From Azospirillum sp. SYSU D00513 (GTDB lineage Bacteria > Pseudomonadota > Alphaproteobacteria > Azospirillales > Azospirillaceae), in contig NZ_JAFIQV010000020.1 in the NCBI RefSeq assembly GCF_017356015.1, forward strand, positions 1 through 64,000: a stretch of DNA of 64,000 nt, given 5' to 3'. Each line of letters starts with the position of its first letter. Positions within the stretch are counted from its first letter, which is position 1. A program made the translations under genes and the position numbers. Below are positions 48,788 through 58,186 of this stretch, piece after piece. The notes beneath the pieces are model-generated. The model saw only the letters and a list, made by a program, of their open reading frames with translations, searched no databases and was not told the origin of the DNA.

Positions 48788-51700
48788 TCAGCCGCCTCGG
48801 CGCAGGTCCAGCGTCATCGGAAACTGCGGGTTCCGCTCCTCCGACGGGGTGTCCATCGGACCCGGCGTGTGGCCGTAGGGATAGAAGCGGGCGAGCCGGC
48901 GGCCCTCAGCCTCGTTGCCGTTGACTGGGAAGGTGTCGTAGTTGCGGCCGCCCGGATGCATGACGTGGTAGGTGCAGCCGCCGATGGACCGGCCAGCCCA
49001 GCTGTCCAGAATGTCGAAGACCAGCGGGGTGTGGACGGGGATGGTCGGGTGCAGGGCCGACGGCGGCTGCCAGGCGCGGTAACGCACCCCGCCGACATAC
49101 TCGCCCTCGACACCCGTGGGGATCAGCGGCACGCGGCGGCCGTGGCAGGTCACGATGTGGCGTTCGCCGATCAGCCCGTTCACCCGGACCTGGAGCCGTT
49201 CGACGGAGCTGTCCACGTAGCGGACCGTGCCGCCGCCGCCCGGCTCCTCGCCCAGCACGTGCCAGGGCTCCAGCGCCATGCGCAACTCCAGCGTGATGCT
49301 GCGCTGGTTGACCTGGCCGTAGACCGGGAAGCGGAAGTTGAAGTGCGGATCGAACCAGGATTCCTGGAAATCGAAGCCATGCTCGCGCAGGTCCGCCAGC
49401 ACGTCCGCCATGTCCTGCTGGAGGAAATAGGGCAGCATGAAGCGGTCGTGCAGCTCCGTTCCCCAGCGCACCAGCCGGTTCTTGTAGGGCGCGTTCCAGA
49501 ATCGCGCGACCAGCGCCCGCATCAGCAGCTGCTGGGTCAGGCTCATCTCGGCGTGGGGCGGCATCTCGAAGGCGCGGAACTCGACGAGTCCGAGCCGCCC
49601 GGTGGAGCTGTCGGGCGAATAGAGCTTGTCGATGCAGAACTCGGCGCGGTGGGTGTTGCCCTGCACGTCGGTCAGCAGGTTGCGCAGCACGCGGTCCACC
49701 AGCCAGGGCGGGCAGCCGTTGGAGGAGGCCGCCTCGTCCAGCTTGTTGAAGGCGATCTCCAGCTCATAGAGCGTGTCATCGCGGGCCTCGTCCACGCGCG
49801 GGGCCTGGCTGGTCGGGCCGATGAACAGACCGGAGAAGACGTAGGACAGGGCCGGGTGGTTCTGCCAGAAGGTGATCAGGCTGCGCAGCATGTCCGGCCG
49901 GCGCAGGAAGGGGCTGTCCGCCGGGGTGGCGGCGCCCATGACCACGTGGTTGCCGCCGCCGGTGCCGGTGTGGCGCCCGTCGATCATGAACTTCTCGGCA
50001 GCCAGCCGCGACTGGCGCGCGTCCTCGTACAGCGCGGTGGTGTTGCGCACCAGCTCGTCCCAGGAAGCGGAGGGCTGGATGTTCACCTCGATCACGCCGG
50101 GGTCCGGCGTCACCGCCAGCGAGTTCAGGCGCGGGTCGCGCGGCGGCTGGTAGCCCTCGATCACCACGGGCAGGTCGAGTTCGAGCGCCGTGGCCTCGAT
50201 CTCCGCCAGCATCGCCAGATAATCCTCCAGCGTGTTCATCGGCGGCATGAACAGGTGGATGCGCCCGTTGCGCGCCTCGCAGGCGAGCGCCGTGCGGACG
50301 ATCCACCAGGCCGACTTGCCTTCCTCCGGCATCTCGGTGCGGACCTCGGCCATCGCGCGCTGGATCTGCGCGCTACGGGCGCCGGGGGGCATGCCACGGC
50401 CGGCGGGGGGCTCGTCGGCGCCCTTGATCGCGCGCTGGCGCAAGGGGACCGGGTGCGGGGGCAGCGGCGCCCGCTCCTCGAAGGGGTCGGTTTCCCAATG
50501 GTAGGGATAGTCCTGCGGCGCCACCCAGGGCAGGGAGCCGAGCGGCAGGCGATAGCCGATGGCGCTGTCGCCGGGCATCAGGAACAGCCGCTCCTGCCGC
50601 AAGGGCCAGGTGCTGGACAGCCAGACGGGTCCCTGCTGCGTCATCTTGCGGCTGATCGGCAGGGCGAAGCCGACCGGCTCGGACAGTCCCCGGCCGAAGA
50701 CGCGGGCAAGGCGCTCGCGCTCTTCCGGATCCTCGAGCTTGCTGTCGAGCGGATCGACGTTCACGGGAAGCTGCTGCTCCCGCCGGATGTAGTGCCAGGG
50801 GTCCTCGTAGGCCGCGACGACCAGCGCCGGGTCGATGCCGATCCTCTTCGCCAGGGTGACCAGGAACAGCCCGGCCTCCGGAGCCTTGTGGCCGTAATCG
50901 ACGTCCTCCCGCGCCAGCAGGTCGGAGTTTGCCCAGAGCGCCTCGCCGTCGCGGCGCCAGTAGAGGGTCAGCGCCCAGCGCGGCAGGGATTCGCCCGGAT
51001 ACCATTTGCCCTGGCCGAAATGCAGCAGGCCGCCCGGCGCGAAGCGCCGCATCAGCCGGTGGATGAGGTCGCCGGCCATACGCCGCTTGGTGGGTCCGAC
51101 CGCGCTGGTGTTCCACTCCGGCGCTTCCATGTCGTCGACGGAAACGAAGGTCGGCTCGCCGCCCATGGTCAGCCGGACGTCGCCCTCGTTCAGCAAGGCG
51201 TCCACGCGCTTGCCCAGCGCGTCGATGGCGGCCCACTGCCGGGGAGCGTAGGGCTTGGTGACGCGTGGTGCCTCGTAGATGCGGGTGACCGACATCTCGT
51301 GGCGGAACTCCACCTCGGCCTCGTCCACGAGGCCGGAGATGGGTGCGGCCGAGGAGGCGTCGGGCGTGCAGGCCAGCGGGATGTGCCCCTCGCCGGCCAG
51401 CAGGCCCGAGGTGGGGTCGAGCCCGACCCAGCCGGCGCCGGGCAGGAACACCTCGGTCCAGGCGTGCAGGTCGGTGAAGTCGTTCTCCGGACCGGAGGGG
51501 CCGTCGATGGCCTTCTGGTCGGCGGTGAGCTGGATCAGGTAGCCGGACACGAAACGCGCGGCCAGACCCATGTGGCGGCAGATCTGGACGAGCAGCCAGG
51601 CCGAATCGCGGCAGGAGCCGGTGCGGTTGCCCAGCGTCTCCTCGCAGCTCTGGATGCCGGGCTCGAGCCGGATGACGTAGCCGATCTCCTGCTGGAGGCG

Positions 51701-52150
51701 GCGGTTGATCTCGATGATGGCGTTGATCGTCGCGGTCGGCTCGCGCGACACGGTCTTCAGATAGGCGGCCAGCAGGGGGCCCGGCTCCTCCGTCTCCATG
51801 TAGGGGCGCAGCTCGCGGGCCAGCCAGGGCTCGTAGGCGAAGGGGAAGGTCTGCGCCTTCTCCTCAAGGAAGAAGTCGAAGGGGTTGATCGACGCCATCT
51901 CGGCGACGAGGTCGACCTCGACGATGAACTCGCGGGTCTTTTCCGGGAAGACGAACCGGGCCTGGAAGTTGGACTGGGGGTCCTGCTGCCAGTTCAGGAA
52001 ATGTTTCTTCGGCGTGACCTTCAGCGAATAGCTGAGAATGGGGGTCCGGCAATGCGGGGCGGGGCGCAGACGCACGATCTGGGGTCCCAACGACACCAGA
52101 CGATCATAGTGGTAGATGCTTTTGTGGTTCAGCGCGACGTGGATCGCCAT
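48788..52150 (-). CDS. transglutaminase-like / DUF2126 (putative amidoligase) protein
   Basis: A 1120-residue two-domain protein. The N-terminal ~280 residues are a transglutaminase-like module with Cys180 (RTGSCRDSAWLL), His229 (TDLHAWTEVF) and Asp245 (VGLDPTSG). The remainder (~310-1110) is DUF2126, described in Pfam as a putative amidoligase, with LTMGGEPTFVSVDDMEAPEW, GTGGGNHVVMGAATPADSPF and VEFRAFEMPPHAEM. First gene of the minus-strand cluster. The combination suggests making and trimming an amide-linked peptide or small molecule; no substrate can be read from the sequence. Confidence 0.9.
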   Translation of the reverse strand: MAIHVALNHKSIYHYDRLVSLGPQIVRLRPAPHCRTPILSYSLKVTPKKHFLNWQQDPQSNFQARFVFPEKTREFIVEVDLVAEMASINPFDFFLEEKAQTFPFAYEPWLARELRPYMETEEPGPLLAAYLKTVSREPTATINAIIEINRRLQQEIGYVIRLEPGIQSCEETLGNRTGSCRDSAWLLVQICRHMGLAARFVSGYLIQLTADQKAIDGPSGPENDFTDLHAWTEVFLPGAGWVGLDPTSGLLAGEGHIPLACTPDASSAAPISGLVDEAEVEFRHEMSVTRIYEAPRVTKPYAPRQWAAIDALGKRVDALLNEGDVRLTMGGEPTFVSVDDMEAPEWNTSAVGPTKRRMAGDLIHRLMRRFAPGGLLHFGQGKWYPGESLPRWALTLYWRRDGEALWANSDLLAREDVDYGHKAPEAGLFLVTLAKRIGIDPALVVAAYEDPWHYIRREQQLPVNVDPLDSKLEDPEERERLARVFGRGLSEPVGFALPISRKMTQQGPVWLSSTWPLRQERLFLMPGDSAIGYRLPLGSLPWVAPQDYPYHWETDPFEERAPLPPHPVPLRQRAIKGADEPPAGRGMPPGARSAQIQRAMAEVRTEMPEEGKSAWWIVRTALACEARNGRIHLFMPPMNTLEDYLAMLAEIEATALELDLPVVIEGYQPPRDPRLNSLAVTPDPGVIEVNIQPSASWDELVRNTTALYEDARQSRLAAEKFMIDGRHTGTGGGNHVVMGAATPADSPFLRRPDMLRSLITFWQNHPALSYVFSGLFIGPTSQAPRVDEARDDTLYELEIAFNKLDEAASSNGCPPWLVDRVLRNLLTDVQGNTHRAEFCIDKLYSPDSSTGRLGLVEFRAFEMPPHAEMSLTQQLLMRALVARFWNAPYKNRLVRWGTELHDRFMLPYFLQQDMADVLADLREHGFDFQESWFDPHFNFRFPVYGQVNQRSITLELRMALEPWHVLGEEPGGGGTVRYVDSSVERLQVRVNGLIGERHIVTCHGRRVPLIPTGVEGEYVGGVRYRAWQPPSALHPTIPVHTPLVFDILDSWAGRSIGGCTYHVMHPGGRNYDTFPVNGNEAEGRRLARFYPYGHTPGPMDTPSEERNPQFPMTLDLRRGG

Positions 52151-52409
52151 CTATGCCTACCTCTCCCAAGAGTCCGAGCCGGTTGCACGTTTTCATCGAC
52201 GCATTTCGACCAACAGGCTGCGCGGCTGAGGCGTTGCGCAAAAGCCACGCACCCGCACAAGCGGCCAAGGCCACTGTTTCCCGTGCCTTATCAGAGCTAT
52301 AAAGATCTTTCTTCGCAAGGGCGAAGGGGGAGGGCGCGGCCCGCCGGCACCGTTTCGTGGTGCCGGGCGGCAGGCGCGCCGGACGTCGTCGATGAGGATG
52401 GACGGTCCC

Positions 52410-53354
52410 ATGGCTCTGCGGGCGGCCACGCCGATGGCCAAATTGATGGCCAGATCGATCACCGGGCCGGCCGGCGCCAGGGGTGCCGGGGAGGGAACGG
52501 CGCGCGGGGTCGTCACCGGGAACTACTTCAACTTCAATCCCCTGCCGCCGCAGCCTGACCTATTGGGAAAGCCGCTGGTCGTGCCCGACCTGCCGGCGCA
52601 CAAGCGGCCGAAGGAGAATTGGCGCGGCCGCTTCCAGCGCCTGCTCGTGGGGCTGCGTCTCGGACGCCAGTCGGCGGGCACGCGCCTGCGTTGGAAGATG
52701 CAGGACACGCTCGCCTCGGTGGTGGCCTCGGTGTCCGCGGCGGCGCAGAGGCCGAACCGGCGGGCTCCGGCGGCGCGTGGCGGCGGCACCGTGCCGGTGG
52801 TCACGGTCCGTCATCCCTACCATCTGCGGCACGTGTTCGACATGCTTCCACAGATTCCCGACGAGGTCGCGGCCGAACGGCGTTTCCTGGAACTCGTCCT
52901 GATGCGTATCCTCCGGCGCTATGGCGAACAGGTCGGGCTCATGCGCGGTGGCGCCTTCTCCTTCGAGGCGGAGGCGAAGGAATATCTGCTCGCCGGCTTC
53001 CGGATGGAGCGCCAGATCAAGCAATTCACGAATCCCGACGAACGGTTCGCCGCGCTGCAGGCGATTCACACCGCCTATTTCCATGGGCGAAACTATTACT
53101 ATTACGCCCTGCTGCGGCGGGAAAAGCTGAACCCAGAGAACAAGCTGTTCATGCTGTTCTCGCGCGCCTGCTACTTCAACGCCCGCATCGACTGGAACGG
53201 CGAGCTTCTGGAGAAGCCATCCCCGCGCTCGCTGCCGGACCGGGACACGATGATGTTCTACATCCAGCGGGACCGGACGGTGCTCACGCGCTACCGCGAG
53301 GACCCCGATTTCCAGCGCCAGATCAAAGCCATCCTGCGGGCCTTTCCGGAATAG
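52410..53354 (+). CDS. unrecognised protein divergent from the amidoligase cluster
   Basis: I do not recognise this family. Residues ~1-50 are low-complexity (Ala, Arg, Gly, then NYFNFNPLPPQPDLLGKP). The middle (55-105) is basic. The C-terminal ~200 residues look folded and conserved-like: VRHPYHLRHVFDMLPQIPDE, FHGRNYYYYALLRREKLNP and an aromatic-rich SRACYFNARIDWNGELLEKP. No signal peptide or membrane segment. Starts at 52392, 52398 or 52410 are all possible; codon use is typical of the genome. Divergence from the cluster may mean a shared control region. Confidence 0.65.
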   Translation: MALRAATPMAKLMARSITGPAGARGAGEGTARGVVTGNYFNFNPLPPQPDLLGKPLVVPDLPAHKRPKENWRGRFQRLLVGLRLGRQSAGTRLRWKMQDTLASVVASVSAAAQRPNRRAPAARGGGTVPVVTVRHPYHLRHVFDMLPQIPDEVAAERRFLELVLMRILRRYGEQVGLMRGGAFSFEAEAKEYLLAGFRMERQIKQFTNPDERFAALQAIHTAYFHGRNYYYYALLRREKLNPENKLFMLFSRACYFNARIDWNGELLEKPSPRSLPDRDTMMFYIQRDRTVLTRYREDPDFQRQIKAILRAFPE

Positions 53355-53366
53355 GAGGCTCTTGCC

Positions 53367-54275
53367 CTACAGGACTTCGATGGCGAAGCGCACCGTGGTG
53401 GACAGCCGCTCGCCGGGCGCCAGGCTGAGCAGGCCGCTGTCGCTCTCTTCCGGTCGATTGTGGGCATCGGTCATGTGGGTGACCGGTTCCAGGCAGAAGA
53501 AATCCCCGCCCATCGGCGCATAGACCACGAGATGGCCGTAGGGACCCTCGGCCGTGACGGACAGGCCAAGCTTGCGGTCGGGCCAGGCGATGAAGGCCTC
53601 GCCGTCCCAGCCCGCGAAGCAGTTGTCGAGAACCAGCTCGTCCATGACGGCGCCGCCGGTGAAGGCCCACTCCTCGGGCAGGGTAATGCGCTGGTCGGGC
53701 AGCATCGCCGCATCGTTCATCCAAACCGAGCCGAGCCGGGCCGTGACCCGCGTCCCCGCCGGCTTCGGAAAATGGGGGTGGAGCCCCATGCCCGAGGGCA
53801 TCGGCGTGTCACCCTCGTTGGTCAGATCGAGCGTGACCGTGATCGCGTCGGGCTCCAGCCCGAAGGTCTGGACGGCCGTGTAGCTCCAAGGCCAGGCACC
53901 GGCCGCGTGGCGGAAGCTCAGCCGGGCGGACGCGGCATCGCAGCGGTCGACCTGCCAGGCCGAAGTCCAGCCATGGCCGTGGATGGCGTGGGGGCAGGGC
54001 GGCTGGTTCAGCGGCAGCGCGACGTCGCGGCCCGCGAAGTGGAAGCGCCCCTCGGCGATGCGGTTGGAGAAGGGGAAGAGCGGGTAGCAGGCCATGTCGT
54101 GGGCCGAACCGTCGCGCATCCGCTGCTCGGCCGCCGGACGCATCAGTTCGACGGGGCCTCCGCCCGCCGTCGGGCCGTGCCAGGTCAGACGCCCGATGGA
54201 GCCGCCGCAACGCGGATTCAGCACGCATTCCAGCGCGCCGCTGCGCAACGTTACCATCTCGAGGGCATCAAGCAT
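53367..54275 (-). CDS. aldose 1-epimerase family protein
   Basis: Mutarotase-type sugar-binding protein of 302 residues. It has FPFSNRIAEGRF, the catalytic-type His in HAIHGHGWTSAW and again in GMGLHPHFPKP, and a late Glu in FFCLEPVTHMTDAHN that corresponds to the general base. GGAG seven bases before the ATG at 54275 fixes the start. It probably interconverts alpha and beta anomers of an aldose or hexose-6-phosphate; the sugar is unknown. Confidence 0.9.
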   Translation of the reverse strand: MLDALEMVTLRSGALECVLNPRCGGSIGRLTWHGPTAGGGPVELMRPAAEQRMRDGSAHDMACYPLFPFSNRIAEGRFHFAGRDVALPLNQPPCPHAIHGHGWTSAWQVDRCDAASARLSFRHAAGAWPWSYTAVQTFGLEPDAITVTLDLTNEGDTPMPSGMGLHPHFPKPAGTRVTARLGSVWMNDAAMLPDQRITLPEEWAFTGGAVMDELVLDNCFAGWDGEAFIAWPDRKLGLSVTAEGPYGHLVVYAPMGGDFFCLEPVTHMTDAHNRPEESDSGLLSLAPGERLSTTVRFAIEVL

Positions 54276-54555
54276 GTACGGGCTCCGGTCGACGATGCAT
54301 GCTGCACCGCAATGAGTGTGACGGATGGCGGGGGACCCACGCAATGTCATTGTGTGGACCGCCGCTCCGCAGACCGGAAAACATCCCGAATGCTCTGGCC
54401 GGCGCGGTGCGCGGACGCAGGGCGGGCCAGAAGGCGACCGGGGAGGCATCCGGGCGCCGCGGCCCGCCATGTAGTCCATGGGCATATACGATGCCTTTAC
54501 CAAAGGGCGGCGACAATGACGTGATCTCGGTGCGGTGCACCACGGGAGAGCATCC
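54276..54555. other. 280-base divergent region
   Basis: No gene supported. It should contain promoters for the epimerase gene (minus) and for the small ORF/kinase pair (plus), but no convincing promoter was identified. Confidence 0.35.
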
Positions 54556-54702
54556 ATGGCGGCGTACCGCCGGAGATACGGGCTTGTGGAACAAGGGCTG
54601 GTGGAACAGGATCTCAACGCGATCCGCTACGGCAATCCGGCAAAGGGCCATCGACACGCGCCCATGACGATGCCGTTCCTGCCAAAGGTCATTGCGTGCT
54701 GA
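54556..54702 (+). CDS. 48-residue ORF overlapping the start of the kinase gene
   Basis: Candidate small gene: an ATG with GGGAGAG five bases upstream opens 48 codons that end (TGA, 54700-54702) inside the kinase gene, overlapping its GTG start by seven bases. The product is basic (MAAYRRRYG), has a direct repeat GLVEQGLVEQ, then NPAKGHRHAPM and a hydrophobic end MPFLPKVIAC. I recognise no family. The strong ribosome-binding site and the overlap suggest translational coupling to the kinase. It may only be a leader that loads ribosomes. Confidence 0.45.
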   Translation: MAAYRRRYGLVEQGLVEQDLNAIRYGNPAKGHRHAPMTMPFLPKVIAC

Positions 54703-57305
54703 AGGTCGCGCCTGCGCGGCCCGTCCAGTCCGGGAATGGGGCGGTTCCCATCCTGGAGGAGGCGGAGCCTTGCCGGACCCTGGCCGATTTTCATGGCCCT
54801 GGCGGGCGAACGGTCCTCGGCAACATCCTGCGCCGCCAGCTCGACTCGCAGTGGCTGACCCCGACCGAACTGATCCACAACAGCCGTGCGCTGCGCCCGC
54901 TCCTGGAGCAGAGGGAGCTGATCGGCGCCCTCATCGCGCGGATCGCGGCAGCCCAGGCCCGCCAATCTGGGCAGACGGCGGCGGAACGCCATGCGGCGAT
55001 CGAAGGGGCGCTGGAGCAGACGGTCGCCCGGGCCGCAGACGCCCAACTCGCCTTCGCTCGCACGCCGAACGTCCGCTCGGCCGTCGACACGCTTCTCCTG
55101 CTGGGATCCGAGCGCAGCCCGACCGGGAACGCCGGCTATGATTGCCGCGTGGCGCTCAGCCTCGACCTCTCCGGCGTCCGCGGATGGGGCGCCAAGCTCG
55201 ACCGGCTGCTCCAGCTCATCCAGCCGGAGCGCCGGGAGGAGTTGACCGCCGCGGTGGATGACGTGATCGGAGATCTGCTGGCCTCCCCCGGCGCCATGCA
55301 GGAACTGTTCGGGACCGGGAGCACGCAGACCGTCCTGCTGCTGAACCTGTGCGATCTGGTGCTCGGGCGCATCGCGGTCGGCCGCGCCGGTCCGGACCGG
55401 ATGGGCGTGCTGAACGGCCTTTTCCGCCAGGGCAAGCTGCCCGTGGCGCAGGCGGCGGTGCTGGACCGGCTTCGCCGTCACCTCCGTTCGCCGCAGCCTC
55501 TGGCGCCCGGACAGCCGCAACTCGAAGGAAAGACGCTGCAGGCCCTGCTCGCCAACCTTCTGACACCGGCGGGCATGGCCGGCGGCGGACCCATGGCGGA
55601 GGCGCTCACCATTCGCTTCGCCCGGCGCCTGGAGGAGCAGGGAAGCGCCGACGCCTTGCAGCGGGCCGTGTGGGCGGTGTGCCGGGTCCAGGCCGACCTC
55701 GTCTGCACGCTCCATTATCTGGCCGCGCTGGCAACGGCGCCGCTGGCCGCACGGCTCATGGCCGACATCGTGGGCGCCTTCGACCAGGCGCTCGGGAACG
55801 AGGCGCTGGTCGAGGCGATGGTCTTCGGGTCGGCGGACACGGAGCTGGTCCGGGACCGGCTGAAAGCGGCGGTCGCGGCCATCGAGTCGTCCGGCCTTCC
55901 GGGGCCGGAGCGGGCGCGCATCGCCGGGCGCGCGCTGCACATCGTGGACGAATACGCCCAGCGGGGAAGGCTCGGACGGCACCTGCTGGCGGTCGAGCCC
56001 GTGCCGCGCCGCCGAGCGATCCGGCTCGCGGAACTCGCCTGCTCCGGCATCGTCCGCGACGGTGGCGCTCTGCCGCTGATGCGCCAGAACATCATGGAGA
56101 TCGTCCGCCATCCGAGCTTCCAGGGCGAACTATCCTCCCGCCGCAACGACACCATCGTCCAGGCCGAACTCAAGCGGCTGCATGAGCTTCTCGACCGTCT
56201 CCGCCAGGGCTCCCGCACACTGTCGCAGCCGCAGCGCCGGACCGGAGAGACCCTCACCGTCACCGCTGGCGTTGCCGCCATGGAGCCGCAGGCGAGCCCG
56301 CCGGATTCGACGCCCCCGGCGCAGACCGCCTCTCCGCCCCAGCTCCGCTGCCAGGGCTGTTTCGCCGTTCTGGCCGGTGTCGGGCCCTGCGGGCTTTGCG
56401 GCTATCCGGCCCGAATGGAGAATCGGAGAGGGATCCATCTCGCACCCGGAACGGGGCTGAAGGAGCGTTACCGGACCGGCGGGATCCTGGGCCAGGGCGG
56501 CTTCGGTGCGACCTATATCGGCTGGGACGAGCGGCATCAGGCCAGGGTGGCCATCAAGGAATACTACCCGGCGAACCTCATCGCACGCGCCGTCGGCACC
56601 CCGCAGGTGACCCCCTTCTCCGACGAGCACGCGCAGAGCTTCGCCGCCGGCCTCGCGAAGTTCTTCAACGAGGCCCAGCTTCTGGCGCAGCTGCGGGACA
56701 TCAAGGGGGTCGTCGCCGTCCGTGACTGCTTCAAGGAGAACGGCACCGCCTATCTGGTGATGGAGTTGCTGGAGGGGCCGACCCTGAAGCGCTGCGTGAC
56801 GGACAATGGCGGACGGCTCGATCTGCGGCGGGCCATGGCGATCCTGACTCCGGTCATGGCCACCCTGCAGACCGTCCACGACCGGGGCCTGATCCATCGG
56901 GACGTCAGCCCCGACAACATCGTGATCACGCCGTCGGACGGCCCGAAGCTGCTGGATTTCGGCGCGGCCCGCACGACGGCGGCACGGCCGGGGCTCCAGG
57001 CCGCGAACTTCACCGTGATCCTGAAGCCGGGCTATGCCCCGCCGGAACAATATGCCGAGGACGGGCATCAGGGGCCCTGGACGGACGTCTATGCCCTGTG
57101 CGCGACCTTCTACCGCGCCCTGACCGGAAAAGTGCCGCCCGACGCGACCACCCGCTTCCTCAGCGACAAGGTCCCGGCCCTGGGCGAGTTCGGCGTCGTG
57201 GCGCCGCGCGGCTTGGAGGCCACGCTGATGGCCGGCCTGTGCATGCGCCACCAGGACCGCCCGCAATCGATGCGCGAGCTTCTGGCCGCGTTCGGCAGGC
57301 GGTAG
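54696..57305 (+). CDS. serine/threonine protein kinase with unrecognised helical N-terminal region and zinc ribbon
   Basis: 869 residues in three parts. Residues ~1-550 are an Ala/Leu/Arg-rich helical region I do not recognise. Residues 552-568 form a CxxC-x9-CxxC zinc ribbon (CQGC, CGLC). Residues ~592-869 are a eukaryotic-type kinase domain with glycine loop GQGGFG (599-604), Lys621 (VAIKEYYP), catalytic Asp736 (HRDVSPDN), metal-binding Asp754 (LLDFGAAR) and APPEQY. All catalytic residues are present. There is no membrane segment, so it should be a cytoplasmic kinase. AAAGG lies before the GTG start. No phosphatase or FHA gene is adjacent. Confidence 0.88.
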   Translation: MLKVAPARPVQSGNGAVPILEEAEPCRTLADFHGPGGRTVLGNILRRQLDSQWLTPTELIHNSRALRPLLEQRELIGALIARIAAAQARQSGQTAAERHAAIEGALEQTVARAADAQLAFARTPNVRSAVDTLLLLGSERSPTGNAGYDCRVALSLDLSGVRGWGAKLDRLLQLIQPERREELTAAVDDVIGDLLASPGAMQELFGTGSTQTVLLLNLCDLVLGRIAVGRAGPDRMGVLNGLFRQGKLPVAQAAVLDRLRRHLRSPQPLAPGQPQLEGKTLQALLANLLTPAGMAGGGPMAEALTIRFARRLEEQGSADALQRAVWAVCRVQADLVCTLHYLAALATAPLAARLMADIVGAFDQALGNEALVEAMVFGSADTELVRDRLKAAVAAIESSGLPGPERARIAGRALHIVDEYAQRGRLGRHLLAVEPVPRRRAIRLAELACSGIVRDGGALPLMRQNIMEIVRHPSFQGELSSRRNDTIVQAELKRLHELLDRLRQGSRTLSQPQRRTGETLTVTAGVAAMEPQASPPDSTPPAQTASPPQLRCQGCFAVLAGVGPCGLCGYPARMENRRGIHLAPGTGLKERYRTGGILGQGGFGATYIGWDERHQARVAIKEYYPANLIARAVGTPQVTPFSDEHAQSFAAGLAKFFNEAQLLAQLRDIKGVVAVRDCFKENGTAYLVMELLEGPTLKRCVTDNGGRLDLRRAMAILTPVMATLQTVHDRGLIHRDVSPDNIVITPSDGPKLLDFGAARTTAARPGLQAANFTVILKPGYAPPEQYAEDGHQGPWTDVYALCATFYRALTGKVPPDATTRFLSDKVPALGEFGVVAPRGLEATLMAGLCMRHQDRPQSMRELLAAFGRR

Positions 57306-57460
57306 AGGGCCGCCTTCGGAGGGCGCCGGAAAAGTGTGCCTGGAAAAGGGTTCCTGTAACGAGGCCGGCCTGGGCCGGCCGCCGCCGCCCCGGCGGAACC
57401 GTGAATGATCGGGGCGGCGGAAGCGGGCCGGGTGCTGCGCGCCCGGCCGTGCCGGGTGCC

Positions 57461-58009
57461 TTACTTGGCGTCCGCGGCGACCTGCATCTTGATGATCTTG
57501 TCCGGGTCGCTGACCTGGCCGTTGGAACCGGCGCCCTTCTTGATCTTGTGGACGTGCTCCATGCCCTCGACGACCTTGCCCCAGACCGTGTACTGGCGGT
57601 CGAGGAAGGAGGAGGGCGCGAAGCAGATGAAGAACTGGCTGTCGGCGCTGTTCGGGTCCTGGGCGCGGGCCATGGACAGCGTGCCCTCGACGTGCGGCTC
57701 GGCGTTGAACTCGGCCTTCAGCTTCTTGCCCGAGCCGCCCATGCCGGTGCCGGTGGGGTCGCCGGTCTGGGCCATGAAGCCCGCGATCACGCGATGGAAG
57801 ACGATGCCGTCGTAGAAGCCCTGGCGCACCAGCTCCTTGATGCGCGCGACGTGGTTCGGCGCGAGGTCGGGACGCATCTCGATGACGACACGGCCGTCCT
57901 TGAGGTCGAGGTAGAGGGTGTTTTCCGGATCCAAGGCCTTGGCCTCCCCTTGAACGAAGATGAAGAAGGCGGCCAGGGCCGCCATGACGATTCGCGTCCA
58001 CCGAAACAT
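57461..58009 (-). CDS. ppiA: periplasmic peptidyl-prolyl cis-trans isomerase (cyclophilin)
   Basis: Isomerises prolyl bonds during folding of exported proteins. The 182-residue protein has a signal peptide (MAALAAFFIFVQGEAKA) and a cyclophilin domain with FHRVIAGFMAQTGDPTGTG, ADSQFFICFA and the shortened loop of bacterial cyclophilins. GGAGAG six bases before the ATG fixes the start at 58009. Confidence 0.93.
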   Translation of the reverse strand: MFRWTRIVMAALAAFFIFVQGEAKALDPENTLYLDLKDGRVVIEMRPDLAPNHVARIKELVRQGFYDGIVFHRVIAGFMAQTGDPTGTGMGGSGKKLKAEFNAEPHVEGTLSMARAQDPNSADSQFFICFAPSSFLDRQYTVWGKVVEGMEHVHKIKKGAGSNGQVSDPDKIIKMQVAADAK

Positions 58010-58186
58010 GCGAAACTCTCCGATGTGCCGATCCCGCGGTGCGGACCATAGGCGAATCCCGCCGCGATGCAAAGCCGCCGGGCGGACTATGTGACCTTTA
58101 TGGGCAGGCGGCCGGCTCCGGCCGGCTCCCTGGCGCCCCCGCTGGATGGGCTGCTCCATGGAAGGTATCGTCGCCCGCGCGTGTTC

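Noticed and set aside
48869..52558. A 1229-codon open frame on the plus strand opposite the DUF2126 gene
   Set aside because: It mirrors a well-supported gene, has low-complexity Arg/Gly/Ala/Val composition and no conserved motif; such antisense frames are common in GC-rich DNA.
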